The notes: a model not told the origin generated them from the letters alone. 64,000 nt of DNA from Phycisphaeraceae bacterium (GCA_019636615.1 JAHBXF010000002.1:1056001-1120000), one strand, 5' to 3'. Positions 1-8,973 are shown, numbered from the stretch's first letter. A program made the numbers and translations.

Positions 1-372
1 TTTCACACGGTGGCCGCCGGTGAGCGTGACGACCACGCCCTCGTCTGTGCGTGACACCCCCGCCACGGTTTCGGCGACGCGTTCGCCGGTTTCGCTGATG
101 CCGCTGACGAGTTTGCCCATGAGACCCGCGGCGGAAGCGAACTGGTTCTGCTGCACCAGGGCCTTGAGGCGGTCGGAGAGGTCCATGTCGGACTGGATCG
201 ACCGGAGTGTTGAGATCTGCTGCAGCAGAGCGCCGGTGTCGTTTGGCGAGAGCGGGTCCTGGTTGGCCAGTTCGGTGAAGATGATCTTGCTGAACTCTTC
301 GGTTGTCAGTGCGCTCATGCCCTTGGGGGCTTGCGTGCCCGATGTCGAACCGACAGGTGCCACCGTTGTCAT
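1..372 (-). CDS. flgD: Flagellar hook assembly scaffold protein FlgD (3' end outside window)
   Basis: FlgD caps the growing hook and is needed for FlgE subunits to assemble on the rod. The minus-strand reading starts with ATG at 372 and is open to the window edge, so the C-terminal part is missing. The visible N-terminal 120 or so residues contain the family signature: a block ending in LANQDPLSP (about residues 42-50), followed by a Gln-rich helix that runs into QNQFASAAGLMGKLV. A purine-rich AGAGGAT stretch lies just upstream of the ATG. It is the last visible gene of the flagellar operon, 30 nt after fliK, which fits the usual fliK-flgD order in which hook length control and hook assembly are adjacent. 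The identification rests on the N-terminal motif and the context. Confidence 0.85.
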   Translation of the reverse strand, partial: MTTVAPVGSTSGTQAPKGMSALTTEEFSKIIFTELANQDPLSPNDTGALLQQISTLRSIQSDMDLSDRLKALVQQNQFASAAGLMGKLVSGISETGERVAETVAGVSRTDEGVVVTLTGGHRVK

Positions 373-402
373 GACTCATCCTCTCTGGTAATGCCGCCCA
401 GA

Positions 403-1689
403 TCACGCGAGCGCATTGAGCCTGACGAGCCAGTGCCCGTGAGGATCGCGCTCGACGCGGAGCACGCCGGGGTGGGCGTCTCCATCCTGCTCGGATGAAG
501 CGAACGCGTCCGTGCGCTCGCCATCCTCTCCGGCGTCGGCATCGGGCTCCCGCCCGCGCGGATTCTGGGGGTGATCCCTCGAACCCGCCGCTCCGCCGTG
601 CTGCTGCCCATCCTGGGCACCCTCGGGGTTCTCCATCACCCCATCCGGCGCTCCGAGCCGGACGAGCACATCACCGACCGAGATGCCCTTGTGTTCAAGA
701 GATGCCCGGAGATCGTGCGATGTGTTGTTCAGCAACTCGCGTGCCAGTTCGCTTCGGACAGTGAACTCGGCGCGGACCTGTTCCTCAACCATGCTTACTT
801 TGATCGTCACTTCGCCCAGGTGCTCGGGCCTGAGCACCATGGTGATCGGCCCGGGCGCACGTAGCGCACGGGTGACACCCGCCCCCATCTGGTGGACGAG
901 GGTTCGTTCCTCCGCGGCCTCGCTGGTGGCACGGGCGGCGTGGAGCAAACCCTTGAACTGAGCTGCGCGGTCTGCGCCAGATTCGCGCCGCGCCGGCGCA
1001 CTTTGAACCAATGTGGAAGCACGCCCCTGAGCCGAATCAGTCGTAGTGCTCTTGACAGAAGCCGACTGACCCGCGGAAGCCGCACTTTGAGAACCCGGTT
1101 GCGGAGGCGCAGCGGCTTGCTGCTGGGGCTGAATGCTGTGCAGGCCGTGCTTGACGGCGGGCTGCGGAGGGTTGTCCTGAGAGGCGGTCTCGCCTTGGGA
1201 AGTACCCGACGAGGCGTTCGCTGGGCGGGCTGCGGGCGCAGCGCTCTGCCCGTTCAGTTGATCGCTGTGCGTCGTGCGTTCACCCGTGTGTGGGTGCCGC
1301 ACGCTTGCATCATGCGACGTCGAGCGTGATTCAAGTCTGGACGGTGATTGCTGCGCGGATTCATCGGGGGTGCGCAGTTCCTGCGCGGCGGCGTCTGCCG
1401 CGCTCTCGGTGGTATGCCCGGCGAGTGCGTCTTCGGCCTTCTTGACGGCCGGCTTCTTGGACGGGGAATCGGCGAGCGAGGCTCCCGGCTGGTTCTCTCG
1501 CCCGAGCGAAAGAGGCTCAACGCCCGGCTGCGCCCCGGCTGTGCGGCTTTTGAGCGCGCGGTGTTGCTGCGATTGAAGGTGTGCCGCCCATGTGGCGTGC
1601 TCTGCCTCATCGTTCATGGGGGCGGGAGCCAGCGGCGTCCCCCCCCGCTGAGCGGCCAACGGGTGTGCTTGAATCAATGCAGCGTTCAC
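403..1689 (-). CDS. fliK: Flagellar hook-length control protein FliK
   Basis: FliK measures the hook and switches the export gate from hook to filament substrates. The 428-residue product has the two-part plan of the family: a long low-complexity N-terminal half rich in Gln, Ser, Ala and Pro (roughly residues 1-260) that is not conserved in sequence, then a compact C-terminal domain with the family core MVLRPEHLGEVTIKV near residue 285, followed by a helix and the charged tail. The start is GTG at 1689, chosen because GGAGG lies 4 nt upstream. It follows the MotE-like gene by 11 nt and precedes flgD. The N-terminal half is expected to be fast evolving, so homology searches should use the last 150 residues. 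Confidence 0.88.
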   Translation of the reverse strand: MNAALIQAHPLAAQRGGTPLAPAPMNDEAEHATWAAHLQSQQHRALKSRTAGAQPGVEPLSLGRENQPGASLADSPSKKPAVKKAEDALAGHTTESAADAAAQELRTPDESAQQSPSRLESRSTSHDASVRHPHTGERTTHSDQLNGQSAAPAARPANASSGTSQGETASQDNPPQPAVKHGLHSIQPQQQAAAPPQPGSQSAASAGQSASVKSTTTDSAQGRASTLVQSAPARRESGADRAAQFKGLLHAARATSEAAEERTLVHQMGAGVTRALRAPGPITMVLRPEHLGEVTIKVSMVEEQVRAEFTVRSELARELLNNTSHDLRASLEHKGISVGDVLVRLGAPDGVMENPEGAQDGQQHGGAAGSRDHPQNPRGREPDADAGEDGERTDAFASSEQDGDAHPGVLRVERDPHGHWLVRLNALA

Positions 1690-1700
1690 CAGACCTCCGG

Positions 1701-2453
1701 TTACGGCCCGGTGGCGGCCACAGGGCCGATCCGACCGGAAAGCCGTAACCTCTCCAGCAAGTCTGCTGCCATCGCGGGATCATCTTTGACAAACTCGGCG
1801 AGGATGCGCACGCGGGCGCGTTCTTCCATGGCGTTGAGATACCGCACGACCTGCTCGCCGGGATCGGACGAACCCCCCGCGCGGGTGATCGTGTCGAAAC
1901 GCTGATCACCCTGCGACGGGAGCGTGCCTCGGAGCATGTGGGCGAGGATCTCCTTGGCGCCGGCGGGCTTGAGGGTGGCGAGAATGTCTACGGCCTTACG
2001 GAACTGCTCGTCGGCCAGCGAGGCTGTCATGGTGGTGACGCGCTGCTCGAAGGCGTGCCGCTCTTGTTCGAGGGCCGCGCGATCCTGCGCAACTCTGCGG
2101 CTGTCGTCGGCGAGCCTCTTCTGGAGCAGTTCGACATCGTGGCGGAGGCGTTCGACGCGTTCTCGGTCGAGACTGGTCGCCTGGATGCGTGCGGTGAGCT
2201 GTTCGATCGCGGTGAGCGGGGGCCTTGAATCGTTGAGCGCCTGTTCCTGCGCGAGCGCGGCCGCGGCCTGTTCAGCGGCGGCCGCTTCCGCGGCGGCACG
2301 CTCGTCGGTGATGGTCTGCGCCAGGACCTGACGGATGTGCCTCACACGGTCCATGTCGAGCCGGTCAGTGCTGTGCAGCCAGAAGATCAGTGAAACAAGT
2401 GCGATGAGGTTGGCGGCGGCGATGACACCCACCGCGGTGACAAGGGACTTCAT
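1701..2453 (-). CDS. MotE-like coiled-coil membrane protein of the flagellar operon
   Basis: The 250-residue protein has one N-terminal membrane segment (about residues 5-26, VTAVGVIAAANLIALVSLIF), a long Ala/Glu/Gln/Arg-rich coiled coil (about 45-150), and a C-terminal helical region containing LKPAGAKEILAHML. This is the layout of MotE/FliJ-neighbour proteins, whose C-terminal part resembles the intracellular MgtE N-domain and which in other bacteria act as a periplasmic chaperone for the stator protein MotC. It overlaps fliJ by 4 nt (ATGA) and precedes fliK, the usual position of MotE-like genes. The flagellar link is strong from context. The exact function is inferred, and no stator genes are in view. 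Confidence 0.65.
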   Translation of the reverse strand: MKSLVTAVGVIAAANLIALVSLIFWLHSTDRLDMDRVRHIRQVLAQTITDERAAAEAAAAEQAAAALAQEQALNDSRPPLTAIEQLTARIQATSLDRERVERLRHDVELLQKRLADDSRRVAQDRAALEQERHAFEQRVTTMTASLADEQFRKAVDILATLKPAGAKEILAHMLRGTLPSQGDQRFDTITRAGGSSDPGEQVVRYLNAMEERARVRILAEFVKDDPAMAADLLERLRLSGRIGPVAATGP

Positions 2454-2917
2454 GCAACCTCCCGTCGGGGCGTGCCCGCGCGCATCACGCTGAGATCATC
2501 GAGCATGGCGGCCTCGCCCCGCTTCTGCTCTTCTTTCCAGGCGGCCAGGCGGGCTTCCTTGACCAGTTCCACCGCTCGCCGATCGCGGCTGAGCATCGCG
2601 AGCCGCTGTCGCTGTGTTTCGACGCGTCGCTCGGCGCCCGCGACCCGGATGGCGGCGTGGTCGAGCCGGGCGAGCGTCTTGAGGTTTGTCATGGCCTGAA
2701 GGCGGGCGTCTCTGGTGTTGAACAGGCCGCCGCCGTGCCCGCCCAGAGATTCACGCCACGAGTGACGGGATTCTTCTGCCGCGTCGTTGGCCCTGCGCAG
2801 GTGTTCGTGCGCATCGCGCTGTTCGGCGAGGGCCGCCGCGAGCGCACCTTTCTGCGTCTTCTCGCGGAGTTCTCTGAGCCTGAGCACCGCACGGAGTTTG
2901 AATACGAACTTTGCCAT
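2450..2917 (-). CDS. fliJ: Flagellar export protein FliJ
   Basis: FliJ is the soluble coiled-coil stalk of the flagellar export ATPase; it links the FliI ring to the export gate protein FlhA. The 155-residue product is almost entirely alpha-helical, starting with FVFKLRAVLRLRELREKTQK, a typical FliJ opening, and rich in Ala, Arg, Glu and Gln. Length and composition match the family. The start ATG at 2917 is preceded by AGGAAG. It lies 48 nt after fliI and overlaps the MotE-like gene by 4 nt. FliJ proteins are poorly conserved, so the call depends on the opening motif, the coiled-coil character and the position directly after fliI. Confidence 0.82.
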   Translation of the reverse strand: MAKFVFKLRAVLRLRELREKTQKGALAAALAEQRDAHEHLRRANDAAEESRHSWRESLGGHGGGLFNTRDARLQAMTNLKTLARLDHAAIRVAGAERRVETQRQRLAMLSRDRRAVELVKEARLAAWKEEQKRGEAAMLDDLSVMRAGTPRREVA

Positions 2918-2965
2918 GCTTCTTCCTGCCGATCGGTGTTGGAGGCCGCCTCGCGCGGGCCGGTG

Positions 2966-4324
2966 CTATCTGACGCGCTTGCCTTTGGCCGACTCGTCCC
3001 CGGTCTGCGCTGCGATGGCTCGCAGCGCGGACAGTGTTTCGTCGCCGCTGGGGGTTTGGGTCTTCTCCTGCCTGAGGTACTCGCAGATTCTGCGGTGGGC
3101 ATCGATTGCGGTATCGGTCTCGGGGCTGCTCCCACGCACGTACGCGCCGATCTGGACCAGTTCTTCGACCTCGCGGTGCAAGGCCAGGAGTCGCATGATG
3201 TGCCGGCGGTCTTGCGAGTGCTGTGCGTCGGTGATCTCGTCGGCGACGCGGCTGACGGAATCGAGCACGTCGATGGCCGGATAGTGCGCTTTCTGGGCCA
3301 GTTTTCGCGAGAGCATGATGTGCCCGTCGAGGATGCCTCTCGCCGCGTCGGCGATTGGTTCGGTCATGTCGTCTCCCTCGACGAGCACGGTGTACAAGCC
3401 CGTGATCGATCCACGCCCCGCTTCGAGCGGCCCCGCACGCTCGAGCAACTGCGCCAACTCGGAGAAAACGCTCGGCGTGTAGCCTTTGCTGGCGGGCGGC
3501 TCACCAACCGAGAGCCCCACCTGTCGCTGCGCGTGCGCAAACCGCGTGACGGAATCCATCATCAGCAGCACGTCACGCCCCTTCTCGCGGAAGTCCTCGG
3601 CGATGGTGCACGCGAGTTTGGCCGCCCGCAGACGCATGAGCGGCGACTCGTCGCCGGTGGCCACAACAACCACCGATCGCGCCAGGCCCTGCGGGCCAAG
3701 GGCGTGCTCAAGAAACTCGCGGACCTCACGGCCTCGTTCACCGATGAGGGCGATGACGTTGACATCGGCCCGCGCTCTCTGGGCGATGCAGCCCAGCAGC
3801 GTGGACTTTCCCACGCCGGGGCCCGCGAAAATCCCCAGACGCTGCCCGCGCCCGACCGGGGTCATGCCGTCGATGGCGCGGATGCCTGTGAACAACTGGG
3901 TTTCGATTCGGGCTCGCTGCATCGCGCCGATCGGGGGTGGTGAGAGCGACCGACTGCCGACATCGGGCGGGAGCGGCATGGCATCGAGGGGCCTGCCCAG
4001 GCCGTCGATGACCCGGCCGAGCAGAGAATCGCCGACCGGGCCGGTCTGGCGTGATTCACGCCCGACCACCGGGTCCCCGGGCCTGATGCCTTCGGTCGAT
4101 CCCAGCGCCATCACCGAGGTGTGATCCTGCGAAAAGCCGACAACTTCACCGAGAATCGCCGGGCGATTCCTGGCGCCTGACTGGTGAATCTCAACGAGCG
4201 CGCCGACAGGCAATGCACACTCCTGCACGAGCACCGTGAGGCCGCGCAGGGCCGCGACACGCCCGCGGATGAGCATAGGCAGCGCGCCGGAAACCCTGTG
4301 CATCGCTTCTTTCAGCAGTGTCAT
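2966..4324 (-). CDS. fliI: Flagellum-specific ATPase FliI
   Basis: FliI is the hexameric ATPase that unfolds and feeds substrates to the flagellar type III export apparatus. The 452-residue protein is full length. It shows a beta-barrel N-domain (about residues 20-90), the Walker A loop GPGVGKST at about 168-175, the GERGREVREF block just after residue 210, Walker B (LLMMDSVTRFA) near residue 250, and the downstream GLYTVLVEGDD and GHIMLSRKLA blocks of F1-beta-like ATPases. The start overlaps the fliH stop as ATGA. The GERGREV form together with the neighbouring fliH and fliJ distinguishes it from an ATP synthase beta subunit or a virulence-type ATPase. Confidence 0.96.
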   Translation of the reverse strand: MTLLKEAMHRVSGALPMLIRGRVAALRGLTVLVQECALPVGALVEIHQSGARNRPAILGEVVGFSQDHTSVMALGSTEGIRPGDPVVGRESRQTGPVGDSLLGRVIDGLGRPLDAMPLPPDVGSRSLSPPPIGAMQRARIETQLFTGIRAIDGMTPVGRGQRLGIFAGPGVGKSTLLGCIAQRARADVNVIALIGERGREVREFLEHALGPQGLARSVVVVATGDESPLMRLRAAKLACTIAEDFREKGRDVLLMMDSVTRFAHAQRQVGLSVGEPPASKGYTPSVFSELAQLLERAGPLEAGRGSITGLYTVLVEGDDMTEPIADAARGILDGHIMLSRKLAQKAHYPAIDVLDSVSRVADEITDAQHSQDRRHIMRLLALHREVEELVQIGAYVRGSSPETDTAIDAHRRICEYLRQEKTQTPSGDETLSALRAIAAQTGDESAKGKRVR

Positions 4325-5130
4325 GGCTCACCCGGCCCGCTGTCAGGCTGTGCGAGCGAGTTGAAGCCGGCCGGGTGGCCATGGTCCGGCATCAGCACTT
4401 CAATCAGCCTTGCGAGTTGCGTCTGCACGCTGGCGTCGACAACGCCACCCTGATCGCTGATCGCCACGCACGAGCCGGGCAAGAGCGACGGGTCTTCCTC
4501 GATCTGGGCGTGTGTGCCCGGCGCGAACCGAGAGATGAGGCCGGGCAAAGCACTCCGGGAGACCTCGACATCCGCCGGGTTCATTTGAAGCCTGAGTGTG
4601 TGGCCAGCGCCGACGATCGAGAGCACCGCGGCGAGTTGATCGGTCACGACCCCCGGGTGCAGTTCGATCGTGCGTTTGACGACCTGCTCACCGAGCATCG
4701 CGGCAAGTCGGAGGATGTCTCTTCCTGCTTCGGTGAGGATCGCGGCACGCTCATTCTCGAACGATCCGAGCCCGGCGGCCCACATGGCTTCGACCTCGGC
4801 AAGGCGTGCGGAGTGCTCGGCGAGCGCCTGCGCCCGGCCCTCTTCCATCCCTTGCTTGAGCCCCTCTTCGAGACCTTTGGCAAGCCCCGCCTCGAAGCCC
4901 TGTCGTTCTGCGCCTTCGAGCAGCCTCACGCGTTCACGACGGGCTTCTTCGATGATATCGTCGGCCTGTTCTCTGGCGTGAGAGCGCATCCGCTCGCCCT
5001 GACGGGCGAGGTCGCCAAGGTCGAGGACGATGGCGTCCCGGGCGATCCTGGTCTGCGAAGACTGTCTGATGACTGCCACGATGCTGCTCCCAATCATCCG
5101 GGCGGGCCGCGAAGGACGACAACCGATCAC
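4321..5130 (-). CDS. fliH: Flagellar assembly protein FliH
   Basis: FliH is the peripheral stator of the export ATPase and tethers FliI to the C-ring. The product shows the diagnostic glycine-spaced helix, GFEAGLAKGLEEGLKQGMEE, near residues 79-98, a GxxxG repeat seen in FliH but rare elsewhere. A conserved C-terminal domain (about 120-245) follows. The 269-residue length assumes a GTG start at 5130, which overlaps the fliG stop as GTGA. An ATG at 5097 would remove 11 residues and is an alternative. It is coupled to fliI downstream by an ATGA overlap, so FliG, FliH and FliI are probably made in linked amounts. Confidence 0.9.
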   Translation of the reverse strand: MIGCRPSRPARMIGSSIVAVIRQSSQTRIARDAIVLDLGDLARQGERMRSHAREQADDIIEEARRERVRLLEGAERQGFEAGLAKGLEEGLKQGMEEGRAQALAEHSARLAEVEAMWAAGLGSFENERAAILTEAGRDILRLAAMLGEQVVKRTIELHPGVVTDQLAAVLSIVGAGHTLRLQMNPADVEVSRSALPGLISRFAPGTHAQIEEDPSLLPGSCVAISDQGGVVDASVQTQLARLIEVLMPDHGHPAGFNSLAQPDSGPGEP

Positions 5131-6167
5131 ACAAGCAGTTCGGAATCCCCGCCGCGGCCCTCAACAACCACCTCGCCCGCGTCTTCGAGCCTGCGGACGA
5201 TATCGACGATGCGCTGCTGCGCGGCCTCGACATCGCTGACGCGCACGGGGCCCATGTACTCCATGTCTTCTTTGATGAGCGAGGCCGCGCGCTCGGACAT
5301 GTTGCGGAATATCTTGGACTTGAGTTCTTCCGAGGCGGTCTTGAGTGAGAGCGCCAGTTCGCCGTTCTCGACTTCTTTGAGCACCGCCTGAATTCCCTTG
5401 TCGTTGACCTTGAGGATGTCTTCGAAGACGAACATGAGTCGGCGGATCTGCTCGACCAGGTCGGGGTCCTCGGTTTCCAGGCCTTCCATGATCTGCTTTT
5501 CGGTGGAACGGTCGGCGAGGTTGAGGATCTCGGCGACGGTGTCGACGCCGCCGGCCTTTTCCATCGACTGCACGAGCATGCTGGAGAGCCGGCTCTCGAG
5601 GCCTTTCTCCACTTCCCGGATGACCTCGGGGTTGGTCTGCTCCATGTTCGCAACGCGTTTGATCACCTCGATCTGCTTCTGCATCGGCAGGCCGGAGAGG
5701 ATCTCGCTGGCCTTGTGGTGCGGCAGATGGCACACGATCAGCGCGATCGTCTGAGGGTGTTCGTCCTGGATGAACGTCAGCAGGTTTTCGCTCTCGGCAC
5801 GCTGCAGGAACGCGAACGGGGTCTTCTGCACCTGTGTCTGGATCTGCCCGAGCATGCGCTCGGCGGCCTTTGGATCCAGCGAGTTTTTCAGGATCATCTT
5901 GGCGTAGTCGAGCCCGCCCTCGTGGGTGAACTCGTTGGCCAGTGTCGTGGCGTAGAACTCTTCTACAACCTGCGTCTGCAGCGGCGTGGGGACCTGGCCG
6001 AGCCCGGCCAACTCGCGGGTCACCTCTTCGACAGCGCGCGGCGGCAGGTGCTTGAGCACCGCGGCGGCGTGGTCTGGGCCTACCGCGAGCAGGAGAATGG
6101 CGGCCTTCGAAAGGCTGTCGAGGTCTTCTGCCTTCTCGGGCAGTTTCTCGTTCGGGCGGCGAGGCAT
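5127..6167 (-). CDS. fliG: Flagellar motor switch protein FliG
   Basis: FliG forms the upper part of the C-ring and generates torque by contact with the stator. The 346-residue product contains the three expected domains: FliG-N opening with LSKAAILLLAVG (binds FliF), the middle domain with the EHPQTIALIVCHLP motif near residue 134, and the C-terminal torque domain with a helix of alternating charges (ALSLKTASEELKSKIFRNMS). Length is typical. The ATG at 6167 has GGAG 8 nt upstream. It lies between fliF and fliH and overlaps fliH by 4 nt. No missing key motif is apparent. Confidence 0.96.
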   Translation of the reverse strand: MPRRPNEKLPEKAEDLDSLSKAAILLLAVGPDHAAAVLKHLPPRAVEEVTRELAGLGQVPTPLQTQVVEEFYATTLANEFTHEGGLDYAKMILKNSLDPKAAERMLGQIQTQVQKTPFAFLQRAESENLLTFIQDEHPQTIALIVCHLPHHKASEILSGLPMQKQIEVIKRVANMEQTNPEVIREVEKGLESRLSSMLVQSMEKAGGVDTVAEILNLADRSTEKQIMEGLETEDPDLVEQIRRLMFVFEDILKVNDKGIQAVLKEVENGELALSLKTASEELKSKIFRNMSERAASLIKEDMEYMGPVRVSDVEAAQQRIVDIVRRLEDAGEVVVEGRGGDSELLV

Positions 6168-6203
6168 GGTTCGTGCTCCACGGCGTGGCGTTGATTCGCC
6201 CGC

Positions 6204-7913
6204 TCACTCTTCAACGTTGATCCATCGGTTGACCAGTTTGGCCGCGAGGTCGGGCTTCTGGCTGACCATATCGCCGAGTTGCTGGAGCATCTTCTGCGCC
6301 TGCGCCTGCTCCTCGTTCACTTCGATGCCGGCCATGGCGGTTTCGCCCTCGTCCGCCTCGCCGACGACGTCGCTGTCGGTCTCGAGCGAGGGGGGCAGGC
6401 CGACGAGTTCTTCGGCGGTGGGCATGTGGTCGCGTCTGCCCGCACGCCTGACCATCATCAGCATCATGCCCAGCGAGGCGACAGAAAGCAGCACGAGCAT
6501 GCCGGTTTCGACCAGGCCGCCGACAGAACCGCCCGAGGTGAGCGCGGCGAGGCCGCTCATCATGCCCGCCTGCTGCGGCGCCGGGCCGGAGATCACGAGA
6601 TCGACCGGGATCATGGAGACCGAGATCGCCTCCTGAATCATGCGCCGCACATCGTCGGGCGACAGGCCCGTGTTGGCCTGCGCGATCATGGCACGCACGT
6701 GCGGCGACAGGCTCTCGACGACATCACGCCTGATGTCAGCGAACTTCGCGGTGACCTCGGCGTCGGCCGGTTGTGCCGCGGCATCGCCCCCGCGGCGGGC
6801 GATCTCGGCAACAAACCCGCGGGGGATGTTGACCGAAACGGCGACCATGGTGGCGTGCCCCCGCGGATCGACGATGGTTTCGGTCTTGCTGCCGACGTGG
6901 TTCTCGTAATCAGTCGAGACCTCGCTGGTTTCCGAGCGAGAACCCGCGCCGCCGGCGTAGTTGATGTCGGCCGTCTGGTTTGCACCAAAGCCCGGCTCGG
7001 CGCCGCGGGTTGCCTCCGACGTGGAGTTCGTGGTTTCGCTCTCACGCCGCCGCAGTGTGACCGTTCCCTGCTTCTCGGGCAGGTGCGTGCGCACCTGGGC
7101 CGTGGAGCGAGAGACATCGACGTGCGCCGTGACGGCGACAACGACACCCGGGATGTAGGAGAGCAGGTCGAGCACTTTCTCACGGGTCTGTGCTTCAACG
7201 CGTGCCGCGTGCTCGAGGTATGTTGTCGGAACGATCTCGTCCTCGTTGGTGGCCTTTCGCTGACGGCCGCTGCTGGCGTCGATCACCCGCACCCGGTCGA
7301 CCGTGAGTCCAGACTTGCTGCCCGCGATGAAGTGGGCGATGGCATCAACCGTGGACTGGGGCAGGTTTCTGCCGTCGGCGGTGGTCACCGTGGCGGAGGC
7401 GCTGGGCTTGCGCACCGCGCCGCCGAGCCCGAGGGGCTCTGGCGTGTCGATGAAGACCTTCGCGGTTTTCACACCCTTGAAGTCGGCGATGCGCATGGCC
7501 AGTTCGTTCTGCAGCGCGCTGTTGTACAGCTGCTCGTTCTGCTGGCGCGAGTTTGTCCAACTGGGGTTGCGCAGGATGTTCTCAAAGAGCAGTGCTTTGT
7601 CGTTGGGCAGTTTGCCGGCCTCGGCCAGCCGCGACCGCGCACGGTTCGCGTCCACGGCCGCCACGAGCACCTTTCCCCCTCGAGAATCAACGTTGATGCC
7701 GATGTCGCTGAGGAACGCCGCGGCGTGCTCCTGGTCTGTGGCCGGAGCGCCAGGCAGCACCTCAACCATCGCGGGCTTGCCGGTGTACTGCGCGACGAGG
7801 AAGAGCGTCATGGCCAGGATGACCACCACGCAGCCGATGAGCAGCTTGTGCGCCGACGTGAGCGCCCCCAGGTGACGCCGGATGTGGTCGATCTGTCGCG
7901 TGACTGAAGACAT
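6204..7913 (-). CDS. fliF: Flagellar MS-ring protein FliF
   Basis: FliF builds the MS-ring in the inner membrane, the base on which the motor and export gate assemble. With the ATG at 7913 the product is 569 residues. This start is preferred over an upstream in-frame codon near 8009 because AAGGAGG lies 9 nt before it. Features seen: a first membrane segment (about residues 22-43), the secretin-like ring-building modules with VEVLPGAPATDQ and LPNDKALLFENI, a second membrane segment near residue 480, and a cytoplasmic C-terminal tail that would bind FliG. An in-frame Asn/Thr/Ser-rich segment between the ring modules is normal. It is the first gene of the flagellar operon. Confidence 0.95.
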   Translation of the reverse strand: MSSVTRQIDHIRRHLGALTSAHKLLIGCVVVILAMTLFLVAQYTGKPAMVEVLPGAPATDQEHAAAFLSDIGINVDSRGGKVLVAAVDANRARSRLAEAGKLPNDKALLFENILRNPSWTNSRQQNEQLYNSALQNELAMRIADFKGVKTAKVFIDTPEPLGLGGAVRKPSASATVTTADGRNLPQSTVDAIAHFIAGSKSGLTVDRVRVIDASSGRQRKATNEDEIVPTTYLEHAARVEAQTREKVLDLLSYIPGVVVAVTAHVDVSRSTAQVRTHLPEKQGTVTLRRRESETTNSTSEATRGAEPGFGANQTADINYAGGAGSRSETSEVSTDYENHVGSKTETIVDPRGHATMVAVSVNIPRGFVAEIARRGGDAAAQPADAEVTAKFADIRRDVVESLSPHVRAMIAQANTGLSPDDVRRMIQEAISVSMIPVDLVISGPAPQQAGMMSGLAALTSGGSVGGLVETGMLVLLSVASLGMMLMMVRRAGRRDHMPTAEELVGLPPSLETDSDVVGEADEGETAMAGIEVNEEQAQAQKMLQQLGDMVSQKPDLAAKLVNRWINVEE

Positions 7914-8178
7914 CTGAGGCGGCCTCCTTGCCGCGGCGGTGAGCGTGAGTGCCACGCCCGGTGCGCGGTCCCCGCGCGACGCCGACTGATGATTCGGATG
8001 GAATCTCATGATGCCTTGAAGCGTCGTGCAGCGTCCGAGAACGGCGCGCGGCCAACGCCATCCCCTTCTCGCGGGAGGCTGAGGGCAGGAGGGCTCGGTC
8101 TGTCGAACCCGCCGCGCGTTGCGTCACGGGGGCGAAGCTGTGTCACGCACCTGCCGGTGCGTGTCGCCATGCGCTCCC

Positions 8179-8192
8179 GCAAGCGACGTGCC
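8179..8192 (-). promoter_or_regulatory. Candidate sigma-54 (-24/-12) promoter for the fliF operon
   Basis: On the minus strand the sequence GGCACGTCGCTTGC places GG and GC exactly 10 nt apart and matches the sigma-54 core (TGGCACG-N4-TTGC) at every position except the first T, which is C here. It lies about 265 nt before the fliF start, in the only gap ahead of the operon. Sigma-54 control of basal-body genes is known in several flagellated bacteria, but no RpoN or activator is in the window, so this is a prediction. Confidence 0.45.
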
Positions 8193-8207
8193 GCGGCTCA
8201 CACTTTT

Positions 8208-8819
8208 TCAACAGGGGAGACCGGAGGCGGGGCTGCCCCCGGTGGTCGCGGCATATTTCGCAGCGCATTCATCCGACACTCGGCTCGCGAACTGATAGAC
8301 GTTCATCTGCCTGATCGGGGGAGAATAGATGTGCAGGGTGATGAGGTCTTGCCCCGGGGCCTGCATGTTGGTGACCTGATGGATGTCGGCGTCGTTGGCC
8401 GCGCAGATGTAGCCGGGGGTCATCTCGACCACCTGCGCCGGACAGATGAGGCCGCTGGGGGTGTGCCTGAAGCGGATCTCGGTGCCCACACCCTCGATGA
8501 CCTTGAAAGCGCAGCTCACGCCCTCGTGGTCGTGGATCGGGGTGTAGTCTCCGCTGCGCCAGCAGAGGGCGAGCAGTTCGTACCACGGGGAAGCGCTGAT
8601 GGTGTTGCGCTTGTACCCCTTCTGGCCGAAGTTGCAGCACGGGGCGATATCGCAACGCGTGATGTCAACCTGAGCCAGGAGCGACGACAGCACGGCGAGG
8701 TCCGCCCTTTGCCGCAGGCCTGAGAGGTATTTCACGATCGATTCAAGTTTCGGGTATGGACACGGACACGCGCCGGAACCCGGTTCGCTCACAGATTCCG
8801 TCGGTGTTCCGGCAGGCAT
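8208..8819 (-). CDS. Cysteine dioxygenase-type cupin
   Basis: Cysteine dioxygenase uses ferrous iron and oxygen to convert L-cysteine to cysteine sulfinate. The 203-residue product has the three-histidine iron site: HDH at residues 96-98 and the third histidine in IHQVTN at 147. An Arg at 71 (YKRNTI) corresponds to the substrate-carboxylate Arg, and LHIYSPP near 162-168 matches the C-terminal signature. Cys103 and Tyr165 sit where eukaryotic enzymes form the Cys-Tyr thioether cofactor. The ATG at 8819 is chosen over a longer GTG at 8858 because GGAGG lies 5 nt upstream and the length is then typical. Its substrate could also be another small thiol. It is separate from the flagellar operon in function. 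Confidence 0.85.
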   Translation of the reverse strand: MPAGTPTESVSEPGSGACPCPYPKLESIVKYLSGLRQRADLAVLSSLLAQVDITRCDIAPCCNFGQKGYKRNTISASPWYELLALCWRSGDYTPIHDHEGVSCAFKVIEGVGTEIRFRHTPSGLICPAQVVEMTPGYICAANDADIHQVTNMQAPGQDLITLHIYSPPIRQMNVYQFASRVSDECAAKYAATTGGSPASGLPC

Positions 8820-8973
8820 CGAACCCTCCAGCCTTCTGTGCAGCAGCGGCCCGGTCACCCGGCACCGGGGTCACAAGCGAGTCGTCGCACGTTCAGAATA
8901 CACGAAAAACGCTTCCCGGGCAAGTGAATTTTGCCCCGATCCGGCCCGGCTGGCCTCCCGCTACGGAACGCGG

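Noticed and set aside
6279..7907. A 542-residue plus-strand reading frame opposite fliF
   Set aside because: Shadow of fliF. No start signal and no motif.
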